Below the pieces are notes generated by a model. The model was not told the origin of the DNA, did not search any database, and was given only the letters and a program-made list of their open reading frames with translations. 28,852 nt of DNA from Psychrosphaera sp. GTDB lineage: Bacteria; Pseudomonadota; Gammaproteobacteria; Enterobacterales; Alteromonadaceae. The stretch is taken from the NCBI GenBank assembly GCA_028098005.1, contig JAOHFM010000014.1:1-28852 (forward strand). The letters are read 5' to 3'. A program made the position numbers and the translations under genes. Shown piece by piece: positions 8,345 through 16,195 of the stretch (position 1 is its first letter; each line of letters opens with the position of its first letter).

Positions 8345-8809
8345 TTACACCGTTTCGAATAGCGTTTTTACGTTATTTAAGGTGTACTCAATCTCACTGA
8401 CTTTTAACGGCGCGATAAAAATAGTGTCATCCCCTGCAATTGTTCCTAACACTCCTTCCGCTTTACCTACCGAATCTAATAACCTTGCAATCAGCTGAGC
8501 AGCACCAGGACTTGTTTTAATAATGACCATTGCTTCGTTATGGTTTATGTCCAATACTAATTGGCGAAGTGGACTTTTTGCTGTTGGCATCCCAAGCTCT
8601 GCAGGAAGACAGTAAACCATTTCCTGTTTTGCATTGCGTGTACGCACCGCACCAAAACGAGTAAGTAGACGAGATACCTTTGATTGACTAATATTGTCAA
8701 ACCCTTGGTTTTTCAACGCGTCGACGATATCTATCTGTGAACCGAATCGTTCTTCGTTTAAAAGTTCTTTAAATGCTTTGATTAATGCTTCTTGCTTGTT
8801 TTGCGCCAT
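8345..8809 (-). CDS. argR: Arginine repressor ArgR
   Basis: Predicted arginine-dependent hexameric repressor of arginine biosynthesis, also a Xer recombination accessory factor in E. coli. It has 154 residues, close to the family length. The N-terminal winged helix ('[25 protein letters not shown]...[15 protein letters not shown]') ends with the SQ-K-SR recognition helix. The C-terminal domain carries '[18 protein letters not shown]' and '[15 protein letters not shown]', the arginine-binding and trimerisation block. The ATG at 8809 has AAGGA nine bases upstream. Divergent orientation with mdh is the conserved arrangement in gammaproteobacteria. I saw only degenerate ARG-box-like sequences in the intergenic region, so autoregulation cannot be shown. 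Confidence 0.95.
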   Translation of the reverse strand: MAQNKQEALIKAFKELLNEERFGSQIDIVDALKNQGFDNISQSKVSRLLTRFGAVRTRNAKQEMVYCLPAELGMPTAKSPLRQLVLDINHNEAMVIIKTSPGAAQLIARLLDSVGKAEGVLGTIAGDDTIFIAPLKVSEIEYTLNNVKTLFETV

Positions 8810-8954
8810 TGTATTTTTTCCTTGCCAGCTTATCGAGCGGAATTTTAATGCATTTGAACATATAATACTAATTGCGAATTGAGTTTTCGCCGAACTTTCA
8901 GTATGGTTGCGGCAAAATTTACTTCTCGATCATTGATTAAAATTGGAGATTAAT

Positions 8955-9896
8955 ATGAAAGTTGCAGTATTAGGTGCCGCTGGTGGTATCGGTCAAGCTT
9001 TATCGCTATTACTAAAAACTCAGTTACCTGCGGGTTCTGAATTAGCATTATATGATGTTGCACCGGTTGTTCCAGGTGTTGCAGTTGACTTAAGCCACAT
9101 CCCAACTCAAGTAAAAGTTGAAGGTTTTGGCGCAGATGCATTAGACAAAGCATTAACTGGTGCTGATATTGTTTTAATCCCTGCTGGTGTTCCTCGCAAG
9201 CCTGGAATGGACCGCTCTGATTTATTCAATATCAATGCGGGTATCGTAAAAACATTGGTTGAAGGCATTGCAGATCACTGTCCGGAAGCAATGACAGCAA
9301 TTATTACTAACCCGGTTAATACAACGGTTGCGATTGCTGCTGAAACGTTAAAAGCGAAAGGAAAGTATAACCCAGCTAAATTATTTGGAGTTACTACACT
9401 TGACGTAATCCGTGCAGAAGCATTTGTTGCTGAAGCAAAAGGCCTAAACTGTGAAGATATCGTTGTTCCAGTAATTGGTGGTCACAGTGGTACTACAATT
9501 TTACCTCTTCTTTCTCAAGTTGAAGGTGCTGAGTTCACTCAAGAAGAGCTTGAGAAGCTAACTCACCGCATTCAGAATGCGGGTACTGAAGTTGTTGAAG
9601 CTAAAGCGGGTGGCGGTTCTGCTACTTTATCAATGGGTCTTGCGGCAGCTCGTTTCTGCTTAAGCCTTGTTGACGCTATTAACGGTGAAGACGACGTATT
9701 CGAATACACATACGTTGAAGTGAATAGTGAAGATGCTCGTTTCTTTGCACAGCCAGTATTAATTGGTAAAAACGGTGTTGAAGAGATTTTCCACTACGGC
9801 GACCTTAGTGACTTCGAAGAGAAATGTAAAGCTGACATGATTGAAGGCTTACGTGGTGACATTACTCTTGGTGAAGAGTTTGTAAACGGTAAGTAA
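8955..9896 (+). CDS. mdh: Malate dehydrogenase (NAD)
   Basis: TCA-cycle enzyme interconverting malate and oxaloacetate with NAD. At 313 residues it has the length of the E. coli dimeric enzyme. The N-terminal Rossmann loop '[10 protein letters not shown]', '[18 protein letters not shown]', the substrate-binding loop '[14 protein letters not shown]', 'ITNPVNTTV', '[13 protein letters not shown]' and the catalytic His in 'VIGGHSGTT' are all present. An in-frame TTG lies four codons upstream, but ATG 8955 has GGAG six bases before it and matches the family N-terminus [11 protein letters not shown]. It is divergent from argR and followed by a strong terminator. Confidence 0.97.
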   Translation: MKVAVLGAAGGIGQALSLLLKTQLPAGSELALYDVAPVVPGVAVDLSHIPTQVKVEGFGADALDKALTGADIVLIPAGVPRKPGMDRSDLFNINAGIVKTLVEGIADHCPEAMTAIITNPVNTTVAIAAETLKAKGKYNPAKLFGVTTLDVIRAEAFVAEAKGLNCEDIVVPVIGGHSGTTILPLLSQVEGAEFTQEELEKLTHRIQNAGTEVVEAKAGGGSATLSMGLAAARFCLSLVDAINGEDDVFEYTYVEVNSEDARFFAQPVLIGKNGVEEIFHYGDLSDFEEKCKADMIEGLRGDITLGEEFVNGK

Positions 9897-9920
9897 TAAA
9901 CTGCCTGTTTATATTAAAGA

Positions 9921-9947
9921 AAAAGCACCTTAGGGTGCTTTTTTTAT
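9921..9947. terminator. Terminator after mdh, also facing the sdpI-like gene
   Basis: Hairpin AAAAGCACC / GGTGCTTTT with a 4-base loop and a T run on the plus strand. A-rich sequence on the left gives a T-rich tail on the minus strand too, so it can stop both convergent transcripts. Confidence 0.85.
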
Positions 9948-9974
9948 GTCTACGTTTTGGGAGTATTTGAACTT

Positions 9975-10631
9975 CTATTTTTGTTCTTGCTCTTCTTCTT
10001 GTTTCCAAGCCCACCAAGAATATGCAACTGGGATAAGTGCAGCTGGAAGCACAACTACAGGAATAACGACTTTTAAGGCTTGATTGTCGATAAAAGGAAT
10101 AAGAACTACTATGAGTAAACCAGCGATCATAAATAGCTTCCCACCTAGTCGATGAGTCTTTTTCCAAACGCTATCACTACTCAGTGTCCACGGTGTTTTT
10201 ATGCCAATAAAAAAGTTACTTCTCGTTTTGGTCATGTAATTTCCGGTGACGATGAACAATGCCCCAACGGCCGCTAAAATAACCTTATGCATTTCAAATT
10301 CTACGCCCATTATCAAAGCAATATAGCTTGCTTCAATAACAGCAAAAAATATGATGATTGCAGTTATAATGGCTTTTGCAGCTTGGAGTGAGTCCAGTAA
10401 GTTTTGTTTTCTAGGCTCAATATATTTAAGTACGAACAACAATGTCAGCGTACCAATCATAATGGCAGGTGGCATTAATAAAGCGTGAGTCGCATCAGCG
10501 GAGCGATCTACTTCTCCATTTATGTTCCAGTGGATAGGCAGTGTTAAGCCCTCTGGGAGGTTAATCAGTGTTGCTACACTTGCAATAATTGTAGCAAGTG
10601 TAATTAATATACTTACTTTTATCGAATTCAT
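9975..10631 (-). CDS. sdpI: SdpI-family membrane protein (DUF1648)
   Basis: Polytopic membrane protein of 218 residues with about six hydrophobic segments. The N-terminal 'LPIHWNINGEVDR' is the DUF1648 hallmark. The C-terminal 'RSNFFIGIKTPWTLSSDSVWKKTHRLGGKLF' region (quoted in part: 'GIKTPWTLSSDSVW') is the SdpI signature. In Bacillus subtilis SdpI gives immunity to the SdpC toxin and sequesters the repressor SdpR. Here the ArsR-type regulator is encoded 3 bases upstream, the same order as sdpR-sdpI. No SdpC-like toxin or SdpAB processing gene is in the window. The likely role is envelope-stress or bacteriocin sensing and immunity; this is inference by homology. Confidence 0.85.
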   Translation of the reverse strand: MNSIKVSILITLATIIASVATLINLPEGLTLPIHWNINGEVDRSADATHALLMPPAIMIGTLTLLFVLKYIEPRKQNLLDSLQAAKAIITAIIIFFAVIEASYIALIMGVEFEMHKVILAAVGALFIVTGNYMTKTRSNFFIGIKTPWTLSSDSVWKKTHRLGGKLFMIAGLLIVVLIPFIDNQALKVVIPVVVLPAALIPVAYSWWAWKQEEEQEQK

Positions 10632-10634
10632 AAT

Positions 10635-10916
10635 TTATTTTTCCTTTTCATTACTTGCGTTACTTCCAAATAAGTTCATTAGCCCACTCATCAGCTCTTC
10701 AACTACAGAGGTATTAAGGGAGTAGGTAATGGTGGTTCCAGACTTAACGGTTACGACAAGTCCAGCCTCCTTTAACACGTTAAAGTGACCTGATAATGTA
10801 GATTTGGCGATGTCGATTCGTTCTGAAATATCCCCTGCGGTTAGATCTTCTTTTTTTAGCATTGCTAAGATCTCCCTCCGAACAGGGCTAGATAAAGCTT
10901 GATAAATATCAGCCAT
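10635..10916 (-). CDS. sdpR: ArsR/SdpR-like transcriptional autorepressor
   Basis: 93-residue winged-helix regulator. 'ALSSPVRREILAML', 'LTAGDISERIDIAKSTLSGHFNVLKEAGLV' and 'YSLNTSVVEELM' are the DNA-binding helices and wing of the SdpR-type ArsR subfamily; quoted stretches are abbreviated in sense only. No metal-binding Cys pair of classical ArsR/SmtB is visible, so metal sensing is unlikely. It lies 3 bases before the sdpI-like gene, giving an sdpRI-type operon. Two copies of a TATTTCG-N8-CGAAATA palindrome upstream are the obvious operators, suggesting autorepression relieved through the membrane partner, as known for B. subtilis SdpR/SdpI. Confidence 0.85.
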   Translation of the reverse strand: MADIYQALSSPVRREILAMLKKEDLTAGDISERIDIAKSTLSGHFNVLKEAGLVVTVKSGTTITYSLNTSVVEELMSGLMNLFGSNASNEKEK

Positions 10917-10939
10917 AAATTACCTTTACTTATATTCTG

Positions 10940-10961
10940 TATTTCGTAATTTATCGAAATA
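10940..10961. promoter_or_regulatory. Operator 1 of the sdpRI-like operon
   Basis: Perfect 7-bp inverted repeat TATTTCG / CGAAATA with 8-base spacer, 24 bases upstream of the regulator's start codon. The same arms recur 41 bp further upstream. Confidence 0.72.
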
Positions 10962-10980
10962 ACAAAAAGTAAACAAGTCT

Positions 10981-11002
10981 TATTTCGTAAAATTGCGAAA
11001 TA
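10981..11002. promoter_or_regulatory. Operator 2 of the sdpRI-like operon
   Basis: Second TATTTCG-N8-CGAAATA palindrome, with TAAAATTG as spacer. Its centre is 41 bp from operator 1, close to four helical turns, so both could be bound on the same DNA face. Confidence 0.72.
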
Positions 11003-11076
11003 CGGGTGTGATTAATTGGGTTGTTTCGGTTAACTGATTGATTTTGATGTTTATATTGGTGGGTAAGCTGACGGCG

Positions 11077-11859
11077 TTACTCGTCTGTAACACTAGAGAT
11101 GTATGAAGTTAAACCATGTTTATTGAGAGTTTCTCTCAATTTTCCATTTTTCCGTATAGTAATGATGGCGTCATTTATTTTTTTAAGATGTACTAGGTTT
11201 TCAATACGAAGGCGTAATCGAATTAATCCAGAGGTATGGACAAGAGGGAATTCAATCTCAACATCATGTACTTTTGCCCAATGACGTGCAACTTCTCGCT
11301 CTAAAATTGCGATCTCAAAACGGTCGTTTTTTAAGCCAAGCATGACTTGTTGCTCATTCAAAAAGTCGAGACGATTAAACTTGTCGTCATTAAGGTAAAA
11401 ATACCCTGCTATAGTGCCTATATCTTTACCAAAGTATGAATGTGGTGAAGTTAACCTATGTTGAGCAGCTTTTTTCACAATAAACATTTCTGATATTTGA
11501 AATATTGGCTCGGTAACAACAAACTTTGAATTATCAATACCGTTGGTAAACCACTCTAAACAGATGAAGTCAAAATCAACTAAACCACTAATAAGAGCTT
11601 TCTCGGCTCGTTTAGGAGGAAAGTGAACAGCTTTAAAAGGAATACCAGAAATGTCGGAAATGTGGTTTATAACTTCTTCAAAAACGCCAATACTGCCAGC
11701 ATTAGCGCCTTTCTGATATGGTATCCAACCACCTGTCAGGCCTAAATCATAATAGAGTATGTCATTATGCGTTTTAGTTGTTTTGGTGCTTTGTAAGGCT
11801 GCAAGCTTATTGCTAGTAACCAAGCAAAACAAAACCAACAGAGATATTAAACCTTTCAT
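11077..11859 (-). CDS. Solitary periplasmic solute-binding protein (SBP_bac_3-like)
   Basis: Predicted periplasmic protein of 260 residues with a signal peptide (MKGLISLLVLFCLVTS..., cleavage near 21). The layout fits the amino-acid-type substrate-binding fold: 'GGWIPYQKG', 'GVFEEVINHISDISGIPFKAVHFPPKRAEKALISGLVDFDFI' (typical helix-strand order of lobe 1), 'TEPIFQISEMFIVKK' at the hinge, and 'LGLKNDRFEIAILER' in lobe 2. No permease or ATPase gene is adjacent. Many marine Alteromonadales have such orphan binding proteins, which may feed sensors rather than importers. The ligand cannot be read from the sequence. It is downstream of ispB on the same strand, separated by about 150 bases with hairpins, so it is probably expressed separately. 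Confidence 0.72.
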   Translation of the reverse strand: MKGLISLLVLFCLVTSNKLAALQSTKTTKTHNDILYYDLGLTGGWIPYQKGANAGSIGVFEEVINHISDISGIPFKAVHFPPKRAEKALISGLVDFDFICLEWFTNGIDNSKFVVTEPIFQISEMFIVKKAAQHRLTSPHSYFGKDIGTIAGYFYLNDDKFNRLDFLNEQQVMLGLKNDRFEIAILEREVARHWAKVHDVEIEFPLVHTSGLIRLRLRIENLVHLKKINDAIITIRKNGKLRETLNKHGLTSYISSVTDE

Positions 11860-11891
11860 AGCCGGCTAACCTAGTTAGAATCAAATAAAAG

Positions 11892-11907
11892 AAAAGCGAG
11901 TGCTTTT
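11892..11907 (-). terminator. Weak terminator candidate after ispB
   Basis: Minus-strand hairpin AAAAGC / GCTTTT with loop ACTC followed by CTTTTATTT. Short and AT-rich, lying between ispB and the solute-binding protein gene. Confidence 0.35.
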
Positions 11908-11977
11908 TTAACTATAGATGGTTTTAATTTTGTTGTATTAATTTGTTAAGACTGGCTGTAGGTATTTAGCGGAGTGC

Positions 11978-12004
11978 GGCCTGAGAGATAGTGGGTATCA
12001 GGCC
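11978..12004. repeat. Inverted repeat just after ispB
   Basis: Perfect 7-bp arms GGCCTGA / TCAGGCC separated by 13 bases, starting 8 bases past the ispB stop codon. No T run follows on the minus strand, so it is more likely an mRNA 3' stabilising hairpin than an intrinsic terminator. Confidence 0.5.
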
Positions 12005-12012
12005 TTTATTCA

Positions 12013-12984
12013 TTAGGCTGTGCGATTTACGGCGGTGTGGGCTAAACCAATTAACGCTTGTTTAAATGGGTTGTCCTTAATCAAAGATAAGGCAGCAATT
12101 GCTTTGTCTGCTTCTATTTCTGCTTTCTCAGTAACGTATTCAATGGCGTTAGTTTCCTTCAATGCCAGCATAATGGCATCAAAGTTGTCCATTCCATTTG
12201 CGTTTTCTATTGCATCTTTGATGAGTGCCGTTTGTGCTTCGTTACCATTCCACATCGCGTACAGTAAAGGTAAGGTTGGTTTACCTTCAGCTAAATCATC
12301 ACCAACATTTTTGCCCATGTCATCTGCATCAGAGCTGTAGTCCATTACATCATCAATCAACTGAAATGCAGTCCCTAAATGCATGCCATATAATTGCATG
12401 GCTTTTTCAGTATCGTCATCGGCGCCAGAAATAATTGCCGCTAATTGCGTAGCCGCTTCAAATAATCGAGCTGTTTTTCCATAAATAACATCAAAGTAGC
12501 TTTTTTCAGTGGTATCAGGGTCGTTACAGTTCATTAACTGTAAAACTTCACCCTCAGAAATCGTATTGGTAGCATCTGCAAGTATGTTCATTACTCTCAT
12601 TGAATCAAGAGTCACCATCATTTGGAATGAACGGGTATACAAAAAGTCGCCTACTAATACGCTGGCCTGATTCCCAAAGACGGCATTAGCGGTCTCTTTA
12701 CCTCGACGTAAGGTCGATTCATCAACCACATCATCATGCAGTAATGTTGCGGTATGAATAAACTCTATAATTGCGGCTAAGGTATGGTGTTTGTCACCTT
12801 TGTAATCAAGAGCTTGCGCGGCTAAAACCGTAAGCATTGGTCTTATTCGCTTTCCGCCACTATTAACGATATACATCCCTAATTGGTTGATTAAAGCGAC
12901 ATCAGATTTTAATTGTGCTGCTATACATGCGTTTACTTCTTGCATGTCATTTTCAGCCAGTTCGAGAATGTTTTTTATATTCAT
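12013..12984 (-). CDS. ispB: Octaprenyl diphosphate synthase IspB
   Basis: Trans-long-chain prenyl transferase that extends farnesyl diphosphate with isopentenyl diphosphate to make the ubiquinone/menaquinone side chain. At 323 residues it equals the family length. The first aspartate motif is DDVVD (84-88, in 'LLHDDVVDESTLRRG') and the second is DDVMD (211-215, in 'FQLIDDVMDYSSD'). 'SGGKRIRPML' is the IPP-binding block. Chain length (octa- or nona-prenyl) cannot be read directly. Divergent placement against rplU-rpmA is conserved with E. coli. Confidence 0.95.
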   Translation of the reverse strand: MNIKNILELAENDMQEVNACIAAQLKSDVALINQLGMYIVNSGGKRIRPMLTVLAAQALDYKGDKHHTLAAIIEFIHTATLLHDDVVDESTLRRGKETANAVFGNQASVLVGDFLYTRSFQMMVTLDSMRVMNILADATNTISEGEVLQLMNCNDPDTTEKSYFDVIYGKTARLFEAATQLAAIISGADDDTEKAMQLYGMHLGTAFQLIDDVMDYSSDADDMGKNVGDDLAEGKPTLPLLYAMWNGNEAQTALIKDAIENANGMDNFDAIMLALKETNAIEYVTEKAEIEADKAIAALSLIKDNPFKQALIGLAHTAVNRTA

Positions 12985-13140
12985 GTACCGCAGTTTTTGG
13001 TTGCTAATGATTTTGAAACCGAAGTTTACCTGACAAACAAAAAATACCCAAAAATTTATCGATTAAGTCCAACAATTGAGAGATATAACGGAGCAAATTT
13101 ACAAAATACAAACTTTTATTAAATTAAATGTAAATTACAC

Positions 13141-13180
13141 TTGCGCTCACGCCCGTAGTCATTTAGAATTCGCGCCCTGT
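13141..13180 (+). promoter_or_regulatory. Promoter of rplU with GC-rich discriminator
   Basis: TTGCGC (13141-13146), a 17-bp spacer, then TAGAAT (13164-13169), followed by the GC-rich stretch CGCGCCC before the likely start site. A GC-rich discriminator is typical of promoters repressed by ppGpp/DksA, which suits a ribosomal protein operon. Confidence 0.55.
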
Positions 13181-13226
13181 TTTACAGAATTAATTTGTGC
13201 GAAAAGCGCACAGGAGACGGAGTAAT

Positions 13227-13538
13227 ATGTACGCGGTATTCCAAAGTGGTGGTAAACAACACCGTGTTGCTGAAGGCCAAACCATTCGTCTAGAAAAACT
13301 TGACGTAGAAACTGGTTCTACAGTTGAGTTTGATCAGGTGTTATTAGTTGCTAACGGTGATGATGTTAAAGTCGGTAGTCCAGTAGTAGCTGGTGGAAAG
13401 GTTTCAGCTGAAGTTGTTTCTCACGGTCGTGGTGAGAAGATTAAAATCGTTAAATTTAAACGTCGTAAGCATTCACGTAAACAAGCGGGCCATCGTCAAT
13501 GGTTCACTGAAGTGAAGATTACAGGCATTAACGCTTAA
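13227..13538 (+). CDS. rplU: 50S ribosomal protein L21
   Basis: Large-subunit ribosomal protein bL21, 103 residues, the usual length. The N-terminus [18 protein letters not shown] and C-terminal '[21 protein letters not shown]' (start quoted: '[16 protein letters not shown]') are diagnostic. An in-frame GTG ten codons upstream exists, but ATG 13227 matches the conserved N-terminus and has GGAG upstream. First gene of the rplU-rpmA operon, 18 bases before rpmA. Confidence 0.97.
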   Translation: MYAVFQSGGKQHRVAEGQTIRLEKLDVETGSTVEFDQVLLVANGDDVKVGSPVVAGGKVSAEVVSHGRGEKIKIVKFKRRKHSRKQAGHRQWFTEVKITGINA

Positions 13539-13556
13539 TTAAGAAGGTACTTAAAA

Positions 13557-13814
13557 ATGGCACATAAAAAGGCTGGTGGTAGTACTCGTAACGGTCGTGA
13601 TTCAGAAAGCAAACGTTTAGGTGTTAAGCGTTTTGGTGGCGAATCAGTATTGTCTGGTAACATTATCGTTCGTCAACGTGGTACTAAATTCCACGCTGGC
13701 ACAAACGTTAGTATGGGTCGTGATCACACGTTGTTCGCTACTTCAGACGGTAAAGTAAAATTCGACGTTAAAGGTCCTCTTAACCGTAAATACGTAAGCA
13801 TCGTAGCTGAATAA
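13557..13814 (+). CDS. rpmA: 50S ribosomal protein L27
   Basis: Large-subunit protein bL27, 85 residues; its flexible N-terminus reaches the peptidyl-transferase centre. The start [20 protein letters not shown] is the canonical gammaproteobacterial form, with no cleavable leader as in Firmicutes. '[13 protein letters not shown]' and '[10 protein letters not shown]'-like '[10 protein letters not shown]' are present. Ribosome site AAGG precedes the ATG. A strong terminator follows, separating it from obgE. Confidence 0.97.
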   Translation: MAHKKAGGSTRNGRDSESKRLGVKRFGGESVLSGNIIVRQRGTKFHAGTNVSMGRDHTLFATSDGKVKFDVKGPLNRKYVSIVAE

Positions 13815-13837
13815 GGCTAACGGTAGTTACAAATTTG

Positions 13838-13862
13838 AAACCCCGCTAATGCGGGGTTTTTT
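13838..13862 (+). terminator. Terminator after rpmA
   Basis: AAACCCCGC / GCGGGGTTT with loop TAAT and a run of six T: a GC-rich, textbook intrinsic terminator. Confidence 0.93.
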
Positions 13863-13945
13863 GTTTGTTAAAAACAGAGTAGTAGCAGACTGGCAGACTT
13901 AGCGCTTCAGTCTTATAGTTACAAGTGATTTAATCAAAGAGTTAG

Positions 13946-15100
<1,155 letters not shown>

Positions 15101-15132
15101 TGGTTTATAACTAATCTAGAATTATCTATTAT

Positions 15133-15158
15133 AGCCTTCCTATTCGGAAGGCTTTTTT
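15133..15158 (+). terminator. Terminator after obgE
   Basis: AGCCTTCC / GGAAGGCT with loop TATTC and a run of six T. It ends only 14 bases before the folA start codon, so folA is expressed by read-through or from a promoter overlapping obgE's end. Confidence 0.9.
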
Positions 15159-15171
15159 ATACAGCGGACTT

Positions 15172-15663
15172 ATGACAAAAATATCACTTATAGCAGCAAT
15201 GGCTAAAAACCGCATCATCGGTAAAGACAATGACATGCCATGGCATATGCCAGCAGATCTTAAACACTTTAAAAAAGTAACACTTGGAAAGCCCGTCATT
15301 ATGGGGCGAAAGACCTTTGAATCTATTGGTCGACCATTACCAGGTAGGCAAAACATTGTGGTTACAAGGAATACAAGTTGGGGCCATGAGGGAGTAATCG
15401 TTGCTAGCAATACAGACGAAGCGCTTAAATTGGTAAGTGATGTTGAAGAGGTAATGATTATAGGTGGCGGTAATATCTATAACCAGTTTCTTCCACAGGC
15501 TGATTACTTATATCTAACCTTTATTGACTTAGAAGTGGACGGAGATACACAATTTCCAGACTGGTCGAATGCTGGAAACTGGACTGAAACTAGCCGAGAA
15601 ACCCATTTGGCGGATGAAAATAACGCATTTAATTACGAATTTGTTACATTAAAGAATGTTTAA
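15172..15663 (+). CDS. folA: Dihydrofolate reductase
   Basis: NADPH-dependent reduction of dihydrofolate to tetrahydrofolate, the trimethoprim target. 163 residues. Chromosomal-type signatures are all present: 'LIAAMAKNRIIGKDNDMPWHMPADLKHFK' (start quoted) with the catalytic Asp in 'MPADLKHF', 'VIMGRKTFESIGRPLPGRQNIVVTRN', and 'EVMIIGGGNIYNQFLPQADYLYLT' for cofactor binding. A residue or two longer than E. coli FolA. The ribosome site is weak because an obgE terminator lies immediately upstream. Confidence 0.96.
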   Translation: MTKISLIAAMAKNRIIGKDNDMPWHMPADLKHFKKVTLGKPVIMGRKTFESIGRPLPGRQNIVVTRNTSWGHEGVIVASNTDEALKLVSDVEEVMIIGGGNIYNQFLPQADYLYLTFIDLEVDGDTQFPDWSNAGNWTETSRETHLADENNAFNYEFVTLKNV

Positions 15664-15746
15664 TAGATAACTTTTCTGTAATGGTTGGACTTGATATACT
15701 AAAATTCTGTGGTAGTGTTCAGAAAATTTAAAAAAAGAGAATAAAA

Positions 15747-16118
15747 ATGAAGTCAATTGTAGCTTTTTTATCAACTGTCGTATTGTTGAGCGTAATGTCA
15801 GTAAGTGCACCGGCGAAAGCAAACGACGTAGCGTCTTTCTTAGCGGGTGTTTGTGACAACGTAGCGAGCGATAATAAAGGTCGTTTTCGCAAAAAGCTGA
15901 AGAGTGCAGGCGTAAAATTAAGAAATATTTATGACGGCGTTACTTGCGGTGGTGAACCGTTAGTGCGTTACGCGATGCAAAAAAATGCAAAAGCGGTAGG
16001 CGTGTTTATGGTTAAACGTATGCCAGCTTCTCACTTTGCTAGTTCTGGTGATTTAGACTGGGCATCATCAAATGGCTTTGGTGATTCAGCAATTGCAAAA
16101 GCAATAGCTAAACGTTAA
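15747..16118 (+). CDS. DUF3718 secreted protein
   Basis: Short exported protein (123 residues) with a signal peptide cleaved near residue 25 (after Ala-Lys-Ala). The body matches DUF3718: 'GVCDNVASDNKGRFRKKLKSAGVKLRNIYDGVTCGGEPLVRYAMQKNA' in outline, with two Cys (about 36 and 67) that could form a disulphide. Basic, with many Lys and Arg. The family is widespread in Alteromonadales and has no known function. It has its own terminator and is probably monocistronic. Confidence 0.78.
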   Translation: MKSIVAFLSTVVLLSVMSVSAPAKANDVASFLAGVCDNVASDNKGRFRKKLKSAGVKLRNIYDGVTCGGEPLVRYAMQKNAKAVGVFMVKRMPASHFASSGDLDWASSNGFGDSAIAKAIAKR

Positions 16119-16136
16119 TAGTAAATAACAATAAAG

Positions 16137-16160
16137 AAGCCGCTATTAGCGGCTTTTTTT
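16137..16160. terminator. Bidirectional terminator after the DUF3718 gene
   Basis: AAGCCGCT / AGCGGCTT with loop ATT and seven T. It faces the minus-strand GGDEF-EAL gene and can serve both. Confidence 0.9.
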
Positions 16161-16195
16161 ATGTAAACTACTTTAAAAGTAGGACACATAAAATG

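Noticed and set aside
8821..8900. ARG-box-like sequences between argR and mdh
   Set aside because: The best alignments to the TGAAT-N4-ATTCA palindrome match only about six of ten conserved positions in this AT-rich region, so no operator is claimed.
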